From positions 43,831-107,830 of the forward strand of contig NZ_QUZK01000003.1 in the NCBI RefSeq assembly GCF_003410055.1: a DNA stretch of 64,000 nucleotides, read 5' to 3'. Source of the stretch: Wenzhouxiangella sediminis. Lineage in GTDB: Bacteria; Pseudomonadota; Gammaproteobacteria; Xanthomonadales; Wenzhouxiangellaceae. The notes below the pieces were generated by a model. The model had not been told where the DNA came from, did not search any database, and saw only the letters and a list, made by a program, of their open reading frames with translations. Positions 10,784 through 19,127 of the stretch are shown here, piece after piece; the stretch's first letter is position 1, and every line of letters begins with the position of its first letter. Made by a program: the position numbers and the translations under genes.

Positions 10784-11650
10784 ATGAACGAACGCAGAAA
10801 ACTCTGGATCAGCATGAGCGTGGCCCTGTTCGGCACTTCGGTCGTGGCGGCCGACCAGGACACGGGGCTGGACCCCGGCTCGGCTTCGACCGTCGTGGTC
10901 CAGGACAGCGCCCAGGGCCCCGGTGAAGGCGAGGGCGAGGGTGAAGGCAGCCAGGCCTATGCCGGCGAGGGCGAAGGAGAAGGCGAAGGAGAGGGGGAAG
11001 GTGCCGCACCCGTCGACATCAAGACAGACGCCCCGGCCTACCTGACCCGACTGGGCCTTATCCGGGGCCATCTCATGGTCGGGTTCACGCTCTACTCGCA
11101 AGGCGAGGCCGACATGGCCCGCACGCACATGAAGCATCCCCGCGACGAACTCTACGCCGGGCTCGTTCCGGCCATCGAACATCGCGGCGGCCGGGCCTTC
11201 GACGACCAGCTTTCCGCGCTGGCCACAGCGGTGGAGAAGGGCGCCGAGCAGGCCGGGGTGGCCGCCGCTTACGAGGCCCTGGTCGAAGCCATCCGGGCCG
11301 CGGAAGACACGGCCGAAACGACGCTGTCGGACGAGCTGTTGAGCGTGATGGGCCTGCTGCGAACGGCCGGCGAGGAGTACGCCATCGGCGTGGAGGAGGG
11401 TCGCCTGGTCAACGCGCACGAATACCAGGACGCCTGGGGCTTCACGCAGATCGCGATGAAGCGCCTCGGGGAGCTCCCGCAGGATCTGCGCGACCAGGCG
11501 CCGGAAGTGGTCGAGCGCGTCGAGTCCATCGTCGGCGACCTTTCCGAACTCTGGCCCGAGTTGGTGCCCGGCGATTCGGTCGAGGGCGAAGCCAGCCGGC
11601 TCTACGGGGCCGCAGCGCGCGTCGAACTCGCCGCGCTGGGCCTGGAGTAA
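10784..11650 (+). CDS. Exported protein with (Gly-Glu)n linker and His/Met-rich helical domain
   Basis: A 288-residue protein. It has a signal peptide (residues 1-22), an acidic low-complexity linker of Gly-Glu dipeptides broken by SQAYA (about residues 46-73), then an all-helical domain. That domain carries GLIRGHLMVGF, ARTHMKHPRDELYAGL and VNAHEYQDAWGFTQIAMKRL. The spaced His, Met and Glu residues look able to bind a metal ion. The pairing with a PiuC-type gene across a Fur-like box suggests a periplasmic role in iron acquisition. The fold recalls iron-binding helical bundles associated with EfeO/FTR1 systems, but I cannot assign a family. The ATG at 10784 was chosen over an upstream in-frame ATG (10742) lying next to the Fur-like box. 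Confidence 0.75.
   Translation: MNERRKLWISMSVALFGTSVVAADQDTGLDPGSASTVVVQDSAQGPGEGEGEGEGSQAYAGEGEGEGEGEGEGAAPVDIKTDAPAYLTRLGLIRGHLMVGFTLYSQGEADMARTHMKHPRDELYAGLVPAIEHRGGRAFDDQLSALATAVEKGAEQAGVAAAYEALVEAIRAAEDTAETTLSDELLSVMGLLRTAGEEYAIGVEEGRLVNAHEYQDAWGFTQIAMKRLGELPQDLRDQAPEVVERVESIVGDLSELWPELVPGDSVEGEASRLYGAAARVELAALGLE
10921..11001 (+). repeat. In-frame 6-bp GGCGAG/GGCGAA tandem repeat
   Basis: About eleven imperfect copies of the hexamer GGYGAR, split by a non-repeat insert, encode the Gly-Glu linker. The unit length is a multiple of three, so slippage would change linker length without breaking the frame. Confidence 0.85.
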
Positions 11651-11662
11651 TAGGCAACCATC

Positions 11663-11686
11663 CGGCCCCGCCGTTCGGCGGGGTCG
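11663..11686. terminator. GC-rich hairpin between convergent genes
   Basis: CGGCCCCGCCG and CGGCGGGGTCG form an 11-bp stem (one G-T pair) between the Gly-Glu protein stop (11650) and the end of the minus-strand cupin gene (11688). There is no clear T tract, but the position suits a bidirectional terminator. Confidence 0.5.
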
Positions 11687-11687
11687 G

Positions 11688-12557
11688 TCAACGGACCTGC
11701 GCCAGCCTCTGGTTGGTCCGCGTCACCGCCCGCCGCTCGTTGCGGTCGTTCCACGGCTGCCCGACCGTCTTGCGCATGAGGCCGTCGACGGTGCGCAGCA
11801 CCAGCAGGTTGTAGATCATCCGCGAGAGGTTGCGCGGCGTGCGCGGGAAGGCGCGCAGGGACATCGAGAAGCCGATTTCCCGGTATTCCACGAAGTGCCA
11901 CCAGCCGGGCGGAATGTAGAGCACGTCGCCGTGCTCCAGCTCGGCGACCTGTCCCCGAACCTGCCGCAGGGCCGGGTACTTCTCGTAATCGGGTTCGTCC
12001 ACGCGCGCGTCGAACAGCGCGCTGAAGGAGAACGGGACGCGGTAGAGCCATTGCGTCTGCTCGGGCGAGAACAACAGCACGCGCTTGGGTCCGCCGAAAT
12101 GGCAGAGCATGATGTCGGCCAGGTCGATGTCGAAATGCAGCTGCACCCGCGATCCCTTGCCGCCCATGAACAGCACGGGCAGCTTCCGGAAGAACTTCAG
12201 CCCTACATCCGGGTACTCGAAGTCCTCGGTCAGGTCGGGGATGGTGTTGAAGAAATTGAAGAAGAACAGCCGCAGATCGTTTTCACCTTTCTCCAGCAGT
12301 TCCATGTACTCGCCCAGCGGCATGCGCGCCGCCGGCGCGTGCTGGTGCTTGTGGTCGCGCGAGGGCTGGCTGTCGTAGAGCGGGACGACCACGTCCCCGG
12401 CGCGCTCCTTCAGGTGTTCGACCGTCCACTTGCGCCGGGCCGGCCAGGATTCGGTCATCCGCTCGATGACCACCGGCCGGGCCGGCTTCTTGTAGTCGGC
12501 CTGGAAGGTCGCGGCGTCGACGTTTTCGATTCTGGGAACGCGCGTGAGATCGACCAT
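11688..12557 (-). CDS. Cupin-like (JmjC/FIH-type) domain protein
   Basis: A 289-residue protein. The N-terminal VPRIENVDAATFQADY and RPVVIERMTESWPARRKW stretch is typical of cupin_8/JmjC-like proteins. The iron-binding HxD is in QLHFDIDLADI (near residue 143), and the distal His is in YIPPGWWHFVEY (near 225). This predicts an Fe2+/2-oxoglutarate-dependent hydroxylase, possibly of a protein side chain; the substrate is unknown. The start at 12557 was taken because the start lies 2 nt after the gloB stop and matches the family. An Arg-rich C-terminal tail (about 255-289) follows the barrel. Confidence 0.85.
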   Translation of the reverse strand: MVDLTRVPRIENVDAATFQADYKKPARPVVIERMTESWPARRKWTVEHLKERAGDVVVPLYDSQPSRDHKHQHAPAARMPLGEYMELLEKGENDLRLFFFNFFNTIPDLTEDFEYPDVGLKFFRKLPVLFMGGKGSRVQLHFDIDLADIMLCHFGGPKRVLLFSPEQTQWLYRVPFSFSALFDARVDEPDYEKYPALRQVRGQVAELEHGDVLYIPPGWWHFVEYREIGFSMSLRAFPRTPRNLSRMIYNLLVLRTVDGLMRKTVGQPWNDRNERRAVTRTNQRLAQVR

Positions 12558-12559
12558 GT

Positions 12560-13327
12560 TCAGAAGTCGTCCTTCCAGCGCCGCAGGGCGGCGAAGACCT
12601 CGACCGGGTCGCTGCCGCAATCGGGATCGTGGGCCCGGACGGCATCGATCACGGCCGGTTCGCGGGTGCGGAGGAAGGGATTGAAGCGGCGCTCGGCGCC
12701 GATGCGGGAGGGCAGGGTGATCTCGCCCTTTTCGCGCAGGGCCGTGGCCTCGCGAGCGCGCTCGCGCAGGTCTTCGTTGCCGGGCTCGACGGCCAGGGCG
12801 AAGCGGCAGTTGGCCACCGTGTACTCGTGGGCGCAGAGCACCCGCGTGTCGGCGGGCAGCTCGGCCAGCTTGTCGAGCGAGGCCAGCATCTGTTCGGGCG
12901 TGCCCTCGAACATCCGGCCGCAGCCGGCCGAGAACAGCGCGTCGCCGCAGAGCACGATTCGGTGGCCGAAGAAGGCCAGGTGGATGCTGGTGTGCCCGGG
13001 CACGCTCAGTACCTCGAAATGCGCTTCCGGTGCTTCGATGTCGACGTGATCGCCCTCGCGCAGCGGGTGATCGACCTGGGGAATGCGCCGGTCCTCGGGG
13101 CCGTAGACCGGTACCGGGTGCTCGGCGAGAATGTCGTCGATGCCGTCGGTATGGTCCCAGTGGTGGTGGGTGATCAGCAGCGCCTTCAGCGCCAGGCCGT
13201 TCTCCGCCAGCCAGCGCAGCGGCGCGGCAGACGCGCCGGGATCCACGAGCAGGGCGTGCCTGCCGTCGTGCAGGGCCCAGACGTAGTTGCTCTCCAGGGT
13301 GGGAATGGCGTCGATCGACAGCGGCAT
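12560..13327 (-). CDS. gloB: Hydroxyacylglutathione hydrolase (glyoxalase II)
   Basis: A 255-residue metallo-beta-lactamase-fold enzyme. The metal motif THHHWDHTDG (residues 52-61) holds the first zinc/iron ligands; further ligands are in VPGHTSIH, LCGDALFSAGCGR and CAHEYT. The C-terminal helical domain with RRFNPFLRTREP binds the glutathione thioester. It hydrolyses S-lactoylglutathione to lactate and glutathione, the second step of methylglyoxal detoxification. The start is the ATG at 13327, giving the MPLSIDAIPTLESNYVW N-terminus. It is divergent from the methyltransferase-like gene and is followed by the cupin gene after 2 nt. Confidence 0.95.
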   Translation of the reverse strand: MPLSIDAIPTLESNYVWALHDGRHALLVDPGASAAPLRWLAENGLALKALLITHHHWDHTDGIDDILAEHPVPVYGPEDRRIPQVDHPLREGDHVDIEAPEAHFEVLSVPGHTSIHLAFFGHRIVLCGDALFSAGCGRMFEGTPEQMLASLDKLAELPADTRVLCAHEYTVANCRFALAVEPGNEDLRERAREATALREKGEITLPSRIGAERRFNPFLRTREPAVIDAVRAHDPDCGSDPVEVFAALRRWKDDF

Positions 13328-13385
13328 CTCGGGCTCCGTCTGGTATCCTTTTTGCGTGTCCGAGAAGCATTCTAACGCGCGCCGC

Positions 13386-13985
13386 ATGCCGGCCGGTTTT
13401 TCCGGCCTGCAGGCCCTTGAAACCCGTCTTGTCGAGGCCGGGTTCGCGCAGCCGCGTCCGAACTGGATCCTGGAAGTCGCGCCGACGGCCAGTGCCTCGC
13501 CGAAAAGCGAACTGCGGCGCAGCCGTGTTCTGATCGACGCCGAGTCCTGCTGCTGGCCCTACAAGGCGGAACTCGAGCGCTGGCCGCTCGACGACGACAG
13601 CGTCCCGGCCGTGCTGCTTCGCCACGTCTGGCAGCCGGCCATACGGGGTGACCTGCTCGGCGAGGCCTCCAGGGTGCTCAAGCCCGGCGGCGTGCTGGTG
13701 TCCGTTTCGGCCAACCCCTGGCACCGGCTCGCCTGGCGCGAGCTCGGTCGTACGGCGCTCCGCTTGCCCAGCTGGCCGCAGTTCCAGTGGATGCACCTGC
13801 GCTGCGATCTTCGGTTGTCGACCTCGGCCAGCCTCCAGGTGCGAGGCCTGGTGCCGGGCCTGGTGCCGGTCCTTGTCCTCGTGGCGCGCAAGCCGGCGCA
13901 GCCGGCGCGCGTCGAGCCGCTGCGATTTCGCCAGCCGCGCCTGGTCGGCGGATCGGCCGTGCCCAGCCAGTGTCGCGCCGCATGA
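13386..13985 (+). CDS. YafS-like methyltransferase-fold protein, degenerate cofactor motif
   Basis: A 199-residue protein in the place of E. coli yafS, between gloB and rnhA. It retains the second half of a class I methyltransferase ([18 protein letters not shown], then [20 protein letters not shown]). The Gly-rich SAM loop is missing: the corresponding segment reads [13 protein letters not shown]. It may therefore bind SAM poorly or have another role. An in-frame GTG at 13356 would add ten residues; the ATG at 13386 leaves room for the divergent gloB promoter. Its stop overlaps the rnhA start (ATGA), so the two are coupled. Confidence 0.7.
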   Translation: MPAGFSGLQALETRLVEAGFAQPRPNWILEVAPTASASPKSELRRSRVLIDAESCCWPYKAELERWPLDDDSVPAVLLRHVWQPAIRGDLLGEASRVLKPGGVLVSVSANPWHRLAWRELGRTALRLPSWPQFQWMHLRCDLRLSTSASLQVRGLVPGLVPVLVLVARKPAQPARVEPLRFRQPRLVGGSAVPSQCRAA

Positions 13986-14419
13986 GTGAGCCGGTGCACA
14001 TCTGGACTGACGGCGCCTGCCTGGGCAATCCCGGGCCCGGCGGCTGGGGCGCGCTGCTGCGCTGGAACGGTCACGAACGGGAGCTGTCCGGCGGCGAGGC
14101 CGAGACCACCAACAACCGCATGGAGCTGATGGCGGCCATCCAGGGCCTGGAGTCGCTCAAGCGGCCCTGCACCGTCGTGCTGACCACCGATTCCCAGTAC
14201 GTGCGCAAGGGCATCACCGAGTGGATGACCAACTGGAAGAAGAACGGCTGGCGCACGGCGGCGAAGAAGCCCGTCAAGAACGCCGAACTCTGGCAGCGCC
14301 TGGACCAGGCGCGCGAACGGCATGAGGTGCAATGGGACTGGGTCAAGGGCCACAGCGGCCACCCGGAAAACGAACGCGCCGACGAGCTGGCGAGTACGGC
14401 GGCTCGCGAACAATCATGA
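13982..14419 (+). CDS. rnhA: Ribonuclease HI
   Basis: A 145-residue enzyme with the standard RNase HI catalytic set: Asp in [17 protein letters not shown] (near residue 10), Glu in [13 protein letters not shown] (near 48), Asp in LTTDSQYV (near 70) and the final Asp in ENERADELA (near 134). The basic [16 protein letters not shown] handle (near 87-100) binds the hybrid. It removes RNA from RNA-DNA hybrids. It starts inside the methyltransferase stop (ATGA). The dnaQ gene follows after a 264-bp repeat-bearing gap, as in other gammaproteobacteria where rnhA and dnaQ are neighbours. Confidence 0.97.
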   Translation: MSEPVHIWTDGACLGNPGPGGWGALLRWNGHERELSGGEAETTNNRMELMAAIQGLESLKRPCTVVLTTDSQYVRKGITEWMTNWKKNGWRTAAKKPVKNAELWQRLDQARERHEVQWDWVKGHSGHPENERADELASTAAREQS

Positions 14420-14433
14420 AAATCAAAAACAGA

Positions 14434-14657
14434 TTTGTCCACAGATGAACACAGATAAACACAGATGAAATCAAGTAATCTTTATGAAATGACACAGTCG
14501 CCTTGAGCGATTGGGGCTGATCCAGGTCGGTCAAAGCGACGACAGTAAAGTGCTATTCGAAAACATCTGACTCCTGACTCTTCGCTCTTCACTTTTCACT
14601 TTTTACTTCATTTCTTTGTCTTTATCTGTGTTTATCTGTGTTCATCTGTGGACAAAA
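14434..14657. repeat. Inverted pair of ACAGATRAAC 10-bp tandem repeats
   Basis: The rnhA-dnaQ gap contains three copies of a 10-bp unit reading ACAGATGAAC or ACAGATAAAC at about 14440-14469. The inverted complement is at about 14619-14657 (TTATCTGTGT units, then TTCATCTGTGGACAA). Both arms end in the shared TTGTCC/GGACAA sequence, so the ends are perfect inverted repeats. Between them lies a pyrimidine-rich stretch with its own short period (CTTCACTTTTCACTTTTTAC, about 14586-14606). No coding potential is evident. Confidence 0.8.
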
Positions 14658-14683
14658 AGGTTTTGACTTTTAAGGACCAAGCG

Positions 14684-15397
14684 ATGAGACAGATCGTTCT
14701 CGACACCGAAACCACGGGCCTCGAGCCGCAGGAAGGGCATCGCATCATCGAGATCGGCTGCCTGGAGATGATCGAGCGGCGCCAGACCGGGCGCAGTTTC
14801 CACGTCTACATCAATCCGGAGCGGGACGTGGAAGATGGGGCCATGGCCGTCCACGGAATCACCAACGATTTCCTCGCCGACAAGCCGCGTTTCGCCGACC
14901 TGGCCGGGGACTTCATCGAGTTCATCCGCGACGCCGAGCTGGTCATCCACAACGCGGCTTTCGACGTCGGCTTCCTCGACGCCGAGCTGGCGCGCCTGGA
15001 CGAGCCCACCCGGGTGGGCGAGCACGCGACGATTCTCGACACCCTGATGCTCGCACGCGAGCTGCATCCGGGCCAGCGCGTGAGCCTGGACGCGCTGTGC
15101 AAGCGCTACGAGGTGGACAACTCCGGTCGCGAGCTGCACGGCGCCCTGCTCGATGCCGAATTGCTGGCCGAGGTCTACCTGGCGATGACCGGCGGCCAGG
15201 TCGACCTGGCACTGGATCTGTCCGGCGACCGGGACGGTTCGGATGCCGGCAGCGAAGCGGTGGTCGACGTGGACGTATCGAAGCTGGTCGTGCGCCGGGC
15301 CGACGAGACCGAGCTTGCCGCGCACCGGGACCGCCTGGAAGCGATTCGCGAGAGCGCCGGTCATTGTCTCTGGCAGGAGTCCTTGGCCGAGGACTGA
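14684..15397 (+). CDS. dnaQ: DNA polymerase III epsilon subunit (proofreading exonuclease)
   Basis: A 237-residue DEDDh exonuclease. Exo I is VLDTETTGLEP (residues 5-15), Exo II is ELVIHNAAFDVGFLD (near 92-106), and Exo III is GRELHGALLDAELLAEVY (near 150-165), with the catalytic His and Asp. The C-terminus (about 185-237) would carry the alpha-subunit contact. It proofreads during replication. The start at 14684 was chosen because TAAGGA precedes it and MRQIVLDTETTG is the family start; a GTG 12 codons upstream lies inside the repeat arm. Confidence 0.96.
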   Translation: MRQIVLDTETTGLEPQEGHRIIEIGCLEMIERRQTGRSFHVYINPERDVEDGAMAVHGITNDFLADKPRFADLAGDFIEFIRDAELVIHNAAFDVGFLDAELARLDEPTRVGEHATILDTLMLARELHPGQRVSLDALCKRYEVDNSGRELHGALLDAELLAEVYLAMTGGQVDLALDLSGDRDGSDAGSEAVVDVDVSKLVVRRADETELAAHRDRLEAIRESAGHCLWQESLAED

Positions 15398-15421
15398 CTG
15401 CTTTTCGGCGGACCGAGGCTT

Positions 15422-16921
15422 TTACTGCGCGTCCGAGCCGCTTGTCGCGGTTTCTTCGTCTTCACCGGCGGGCGTCGCTTCGGGCGAGTCCACGTCGACC
15501 AGCAGCGGGTGGTCGCGTCCTTCCATCCACAGCAGGATTTCGAAGAAGGTCCGTATGTTCTCGACGTACTGCACGGGCTCGTAGCCGCGCGCATAGCCGT
15601 AGCGCGTCTGGCTGTACCAGCGCTCCTGGGTGAGCAGCGGCAGGGACTCGCGCACGTCGACCCAGCGGTCGGGATCGCCGCCGCGGATTTCGGTCAGCAC
15701 GCGGGCATCCTCGAGATGGCCGTAGCCGATGTTGTAGGCGGCCATGGCCAGCCAGAGGCGGTCGGGGTGCTCGATGCGGTCCGGAACGCGGTCGATCATC
15801 GAACGCAGGTAGCGCGCCCCGCCCATGATGCTCTGTTCGGGATCGACGCGATTGTCGATGCCGAGCTGGCGGGCGGTGCGGCGGGTCAGCATCATGATGC
15901 CGCGCACACCGGTCCTCGAGACCGCCGACGGATCCCAGTGCGACTCCTGGTAACCCACGGCCGCGAGCAGCCGCCAGTCCAGGTCGTGCGCCCGGGCCGC
16001 CTCCTCGAACAAGGGGCGCAACTCGGGCAGGCGCTCGCGGATCTGGCGCATGAAGGTGAACGTGCCGACGGGCTCGTAGTTCTCGATATGACCGTAGTGG
16101 CGCTCGCGCAAGTCGGCCAGCACCGCGTCGGCCTCGGCCACCAGGAAGAACTCGCGCATGACCTGGACCAGGGAATCATCGTCTGATCGTTCCGTCGCCC
16201 AGGCCAGCGGCTGGGGTTCGCCCAGCTCGAAGGCCGGCCGGATGGCCGGAAAGAAGCGGCGGTTGAGCTCGAGGATATTGGAGTCGATGATCGTGTAATC
16301 GACTTCCTCGTTGCTGATCGCCTCGAAAAGGTCCTCGATGCTTGCGTGGCGGCGGATCTCGGGTTCGACGGCCACGTCATGCCGGGCGAGGAGGGGCAGG
16401 TAGACGGTGCCCTCCATGACTGCCAGGCGGCCGTCGGCGAGTTCCTCGACCGAGCGCGGACGCGGCGAACCGCGCCGATACACGACGGTGGGCACGACTT
16501 CCTCGTAGGCCGGCCCGAAGCGCAGCTGCGACTGACGATAAGCGGTGCGGGTCAGGTTGGCGGCCACGAAGTCGCCGCGGCCGTCCAGGAGGGCCGGTAC
16601 CAGGTCGCCCACACTGGGCACGGTGACCACCTGGAGCGGCACGCCGAGATAGCGGGCGAAGGCCAGCGCCAGTTCGTATTCGAAACCGGTTTCGCCTTCG
16701 GCGCCGAGGTAGTAGGTCGAAGCGCCGTTGACCGTCAGCATGACCAGGCTGCCGCGGGCCTCGATCCGTTCGACATGGCTCAGGCCGCTGTCGCCCGAGG
16801 TCGTCGCGACGACAATGGCCAGCGCGATCAGCAGCAACTGACCCAGCGTCCGGAGCCGCTCGAGCAGGCTGCGCTGCCAGCCCGGCGTGCCCGGATCCTC
16901 ATGCGCCGCCCGGCCGTTCAT
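15422..16921 (-). CDS. mltF: Membrane-bound lytic transglycosylase F
   Basis: A 499-residue protein. It has an N-terminal hydrophobic anchor (LGQLLLIALAIVVATTS, about 26-42), then a periplasmic solute-binding-like domain (about 55-285, GETGFEYELALAFARYLGVPL). The C-terminal lysozyme-like SLT domain spans about 300-470, with the catalytic Glu in VGYQESHWDPSAVS and the GIMMLTRRTARQLG and MAAYNIGYGH motifs. It cleaves peptidoglycan glycan strands to anhydro-muropeptides. GIMMLT in place of the usual GLMQLT is a mild deviation. The acidic C-terminal tail is variable. It ends 24 nt from the dnaQ stop, tail to tail. Confidence 0.93.
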   Translation of the reverse strand: MNGRAAHEDPGTPGWQRSLLERLRTLGQLLLIALAIVVATTSGDSGLSHVERIEARGSLVMLTVNGASTYYLGAEGETGFEYELALAFARYLGVPLQVVTVPSVGDLVPALLDGRGDFVAANLTRTAYRQSQLRFGPAYEEVVPTVVYRRGSPRPRSVEELADGRLAVMEGTVYLPLLARHDVAVEPEIRRHASIEDLFEAISNEEVDYTIIDSNILELNRRFFPAIRPAFELGEPQPLAWATERSDDDSLVQVMREFFLVAEADAVLADLRERHYGHIENYEPVGTFTFMRQIRERLPELRPLFEEAARAHDLDWRLLAAVGYQESHWDPSAVSRTGVRGIMMLTRRTARQLGIDNRVDPEQSIMGGARYLRSMIDRVPDRIEHPDRLWLAMAAYNIGYGHLEDARVLTEIRGGDPDRWVDVRESLPLLTQERWYSQTRYGYARGYEPVQYVENIRTFFEILLWMEGRDHPLLVDVDSPEATPAGEDEETATSGSDAQ

Positions 16922-17080
16922 GCGGCCGTTGCTGCGCGGGCGTGAAGTGGATGGCGAAGGAAGATCATGCGGTCGCCGCGAGGTGGATCACGATGCCCTT
17001 TATAGCGGATTTGGCGCCCGAGCTTAAGCCGTTCTCCTCTGCTAGAATAGCCGGCTTTTCTCCCTTCGAGCGTTCCGTCC

Positions 17081-18511
17081 ATGGCCCGCGACACCCGACC
17101 GATTCGGACCCGATTCGCCCCTTCGCCCACCGGTTTCCTGCACATCGGCGGTGCGCGCACCGCGCTGTTTTGCTGGCTGGCGGCACGTGCCACCGGCGGG
17201 CAGTTCGTCCTGCGCATCGAAGATACCGACCGTCAGCGATCCACGGCCGAATCGGTCCAGGCCATTCTCGACGGGATGGCCTGGCTGGGCCTGGATGCCG
17301 ACGAGGGGCCGTTCTACCAGAGCGAGCGCATGGATCGCTACCGCGAAGTGGTCGACCGGCTGCTGGACAACGGGCAGGCCTACCGCTGCTATTGCTCGAA
17401 GGAGCGCCTCGAGAAGCTGCGCGAGCAGGCCATGGACGCCGGCGAAAAGCCCCGCTACGACGGGCACTGCCGCAACCTCGAGCAAGCGCCCGAGGGCGTC
17501 GAGCCGGTGATTCGCTTCCGCAATCCGCTCGAGGGTTCGGTGGCCTTCGACGATCGGGTCCGCGGACGCATCGAAGTGTCCAACGCCGAGCTCGACGACC
17601 TGGTGATCATGCGTGCCGACGGCTCGCCCACCTACAACTTCGCCGTGGTCATCGACGACCTCGACATGAACATCAACCTGGTCATCCGCGGCGACGACCA
17701 CATCAACAACACGCCGCGGCAGATCAATATCTACCGGGCGCTCGACGTGGAACCGCCGGAGTTCGGGCACGTGCCGATGATTCTCGGCGACGACGGTGCG
17801 CGCCTTTCCAAGCGCCACGGCGCCGTCAGCGTGATGAGCTACCGCGAGCAGGGCTACCTGCCCGACGCCATGATCAACTACCTGGCCCGCCTGGGCTGGT
17901 CCCACGGCGATCAGGAGATCTTTTCGCGCGAGGAGCTCATCGAGCTGTTCGACATCGCCGACGTCAACCACAAGGCCTCGCGCTTCGATACGGCCAAGCT
18001 CAACTGGCTCAACCAGCACTACCTGCGCGAGGGCAACCACGACGAGGTCCACTCCGAGCTGGTCTGGCATTTCCAGCACGCCGGCCTGCATACCGAGAAC
18101 GGTCCGTCGCTGGCCGACCTGGTTGCCGTGCAGGCCGAACGGGTCGAGACCCTGGTTGAGCTCGTCGAGCGCAGCCGACCGTTCTACGAAGATTTCTCCG
18201 AGTACGAACACACAGCCGCGAAGAAGCACCTGCGGCCGGTGGCCGGAGAGCCCCTCGAGAACCTGCGCAACCGGCTGGCCGGGTTGGCTCACTGGCGCGT
18301 GGACGATCTGCAGGCGGCCGTCCAGGCTACGGTGGACGAACTGGAGATCGGATTCGGCAAGATCGGCATGCCGCTGAGGGTGGCGCTGATGGGCCACGGC
18401 GAATCCCCCGCGATCGACAAGACCCTGTGGCTGATGGGCCGTGAGCGCACCCTGGCCCGCATCGACCGCGCCCTGGCCCACATCGCCGACCGTGCCGCTG
18501 CCCAGGACTGA
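17081..18511 (+). CDS. gltX: Glutamyl-tRNA synthetase
   Basis: A 476-residue class I synthetase. The HIGH-type signature is in [17 protein letters not shown] (residues 12-28), and the KMSKS equivalent is [14 protein letters not shown] (near 237-250). The anticodon-binding helical domain fills about 330-476. It charges tRNA-Glu with glutamate. The length and N-terminal TRFAPSPTG are standard. A TAGAAT (-10-like, 17043-17048) lies 32 bp before the ATG. It is divergent from mltF across a 159-bp gap. Confidence 0.97.
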   Translation: MARDTRPIRTRFAPSPTGFLHIGGARTALFCWLAARATGGQFVLRIEDTDRQRSTAESVQAILDGMAWLGLDADEGPFYQSERMDRYREVVDRLLDNGQAYRCYCSKERLEKLREQAMDAGEKPRYDGHCRNLEQAPEGVEPVIRFRNPLEGSVAFDDRVRGRIEVSNAELDDLVIMRADGSPTYNFAVVIDDLDMNINLVIRGDDHINNTPRQINIYRALDVEPPEFGHVPMILGDDGARLSKRHGAVSVMSYREQGYLPDAMINYLARLGWSHGDQEIFSREELIELFDIADVNHKASRFDTAKLNWLNQHYLREGNHDEVHSELVWHFQHAGLHTENGPSLADLVAVQAERVETLVELVERSRPFYEDFSEYEHTAAKKHLRPVAGEPLENLRNRLAGLAHWRVDDLQAAVQATVDELEIGFGKIGMPLRVALMGHGESPAIDKTLWLMGRERTLARIDRALAHIADRAAAQD

Positions 18512-18530
18512 TGTTGGCGGGCATCGGTTC

Positions 18531-18657
18531 TTGAAAACCTTTCAAACGCAAAGACGCAAAGACGCAAAGAATTAAAAAAGACTGGTCGATGCTTTCGATC
18601 GTTTCTCTTCTGGGTTCTTTGCGTCTTCGCGTCTTTGCGTTTTAAAGATTTTCAAAC
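18531..18657. repeat. Inverted pair of ACGCAAAG 8-bp tandem repeats
   Basis: Three exact copies of ACGCAAAG occupy 18546-18569. The complement CTTTGCGT/CTTCGCGT units occupy about 18616-18641. The flanks also pair: CTTGAAAACCTTTCAAA on the left, TTTAAAGATTTTCAAA on the right. A hairpin with a loop of about 45 nt is possible between gltX and zur. Related 8-mers recur at 27374-27400 and 51656-51830. Confidence 0.82.
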
Positions 18658-18668
18658 CCACCCCCTGA

Positions 18669-18674
18669 TAGAAT
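18669..18674 (+). promoter_or_regulatory. -10-like hexamer just before zur (possible leaderless transcript)
   Basis: TAGAAT ends 6 nt before the zur ATG at 18681, and no ribosome site precedes that ATG. If used, transcription would begin at or next to the start codon. No good -35 is visible; the right arm of the adjacent repeat occupies that place. Confidence 0.3.
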
Positions 18675-18680
18675 CTGGCC

Positions 18681-19127
18681 ATGGACTCCAGCCAGGTCAT
18701 TCGTGAGGTCGAGCAGCGCTGTCGGCAGCGTGGGCTGCGGTTGACGCCGACGCGCAGGCGGGTCCTCGAACTGGTTTTGTCGGCCGATGGCCCGGTCAAG
18801 GCCTACGACCTGCTCGACCAGCTCAAGGCCGAGCAGCCCAACGCGGCGCCGCCCACGGTCTACCGGGCGCTGGAGTTCCTGCTGGAAAATCACTTCATCC
18901 ATCGGCTCGAGTCGCTCAACGCCTTCGTCAGCTGTTTCCACCCGGCCGAATCCCACCAGGGCCAGTTCCTGATTTGCGACGAGTGCCAGGCGGTGATCGA
19001 GATTCACGAGCCCGGTCTCACCCGCAATCTCAGCGAGGCGGCAGAGCATGAAGGTTTCCATCCCGACCGACAGGTGCTCGAAATCTACGGCCTCTGCAGC
19101 GCCTGTTACGAGGCCCGGCGCTCTTGA
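18681..19127 (+). CDS. zur: Fur-family regulator, probably Zur
   Basis: A 148-residue regulator. The winged helix spans about 1-85 (RLTPTRRRVLELVLSADGPVKAYDLL, PPTVYRALEFLLENHFIHRLES). The dimerisation domain carries the structural zinc pair CDEC (near 97-100) and CSAC (near 139-142). The regulatory site is in SCFHPAESHQGQFLICDE, closer to Zur than to Fur (no HHDH of Fur type). It should repress zinc-uptake genes when zinc is plentiful. Its stop overlaps a WYL-regulator start (TTGA), an unusual partner. It may be translated without a leader. Confidence 0.85.
   Translation: MDSSQVIREVEQRCRQRGLRLTPTRRRVLELVLSADGPVKAYDLLDQLKAEQPNAAPPTVYRALEFLLENHFIHRLESLNAFVSCFHPAESHQGQFLICDECQAVIEIHEPGLTRNLSEAAEHEGFHPDRQVLEIYGLCSACYEARRS

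Noticed and set aside
12557..13796. A long extension of the cupin gene frame upstream over gloB
   Set aside because: The extra N-terminal sequence is an out-of-frame reading of gloB; the cupin domain begins at the ATG at 12557.
14434..14657. The inverted 10-bp repeats as ends of an insertion sequence
   Set aside because: The interval is about 225 bp, has no transposase frame, and lacks an evident target duplication.
13982..15397. tRNA-Asp or another RNA gene between rnhA and dnaQ
   Set aside because: No cloverleaf can be drawn from the repeat-rich interval.
18681..19127. Fur (iron) rather than Zur
   Set aside because: The HHDH-type iron sensor motif is replaced by SCFHPAESHQG, more like Zur; the call remains moderately uncertain.
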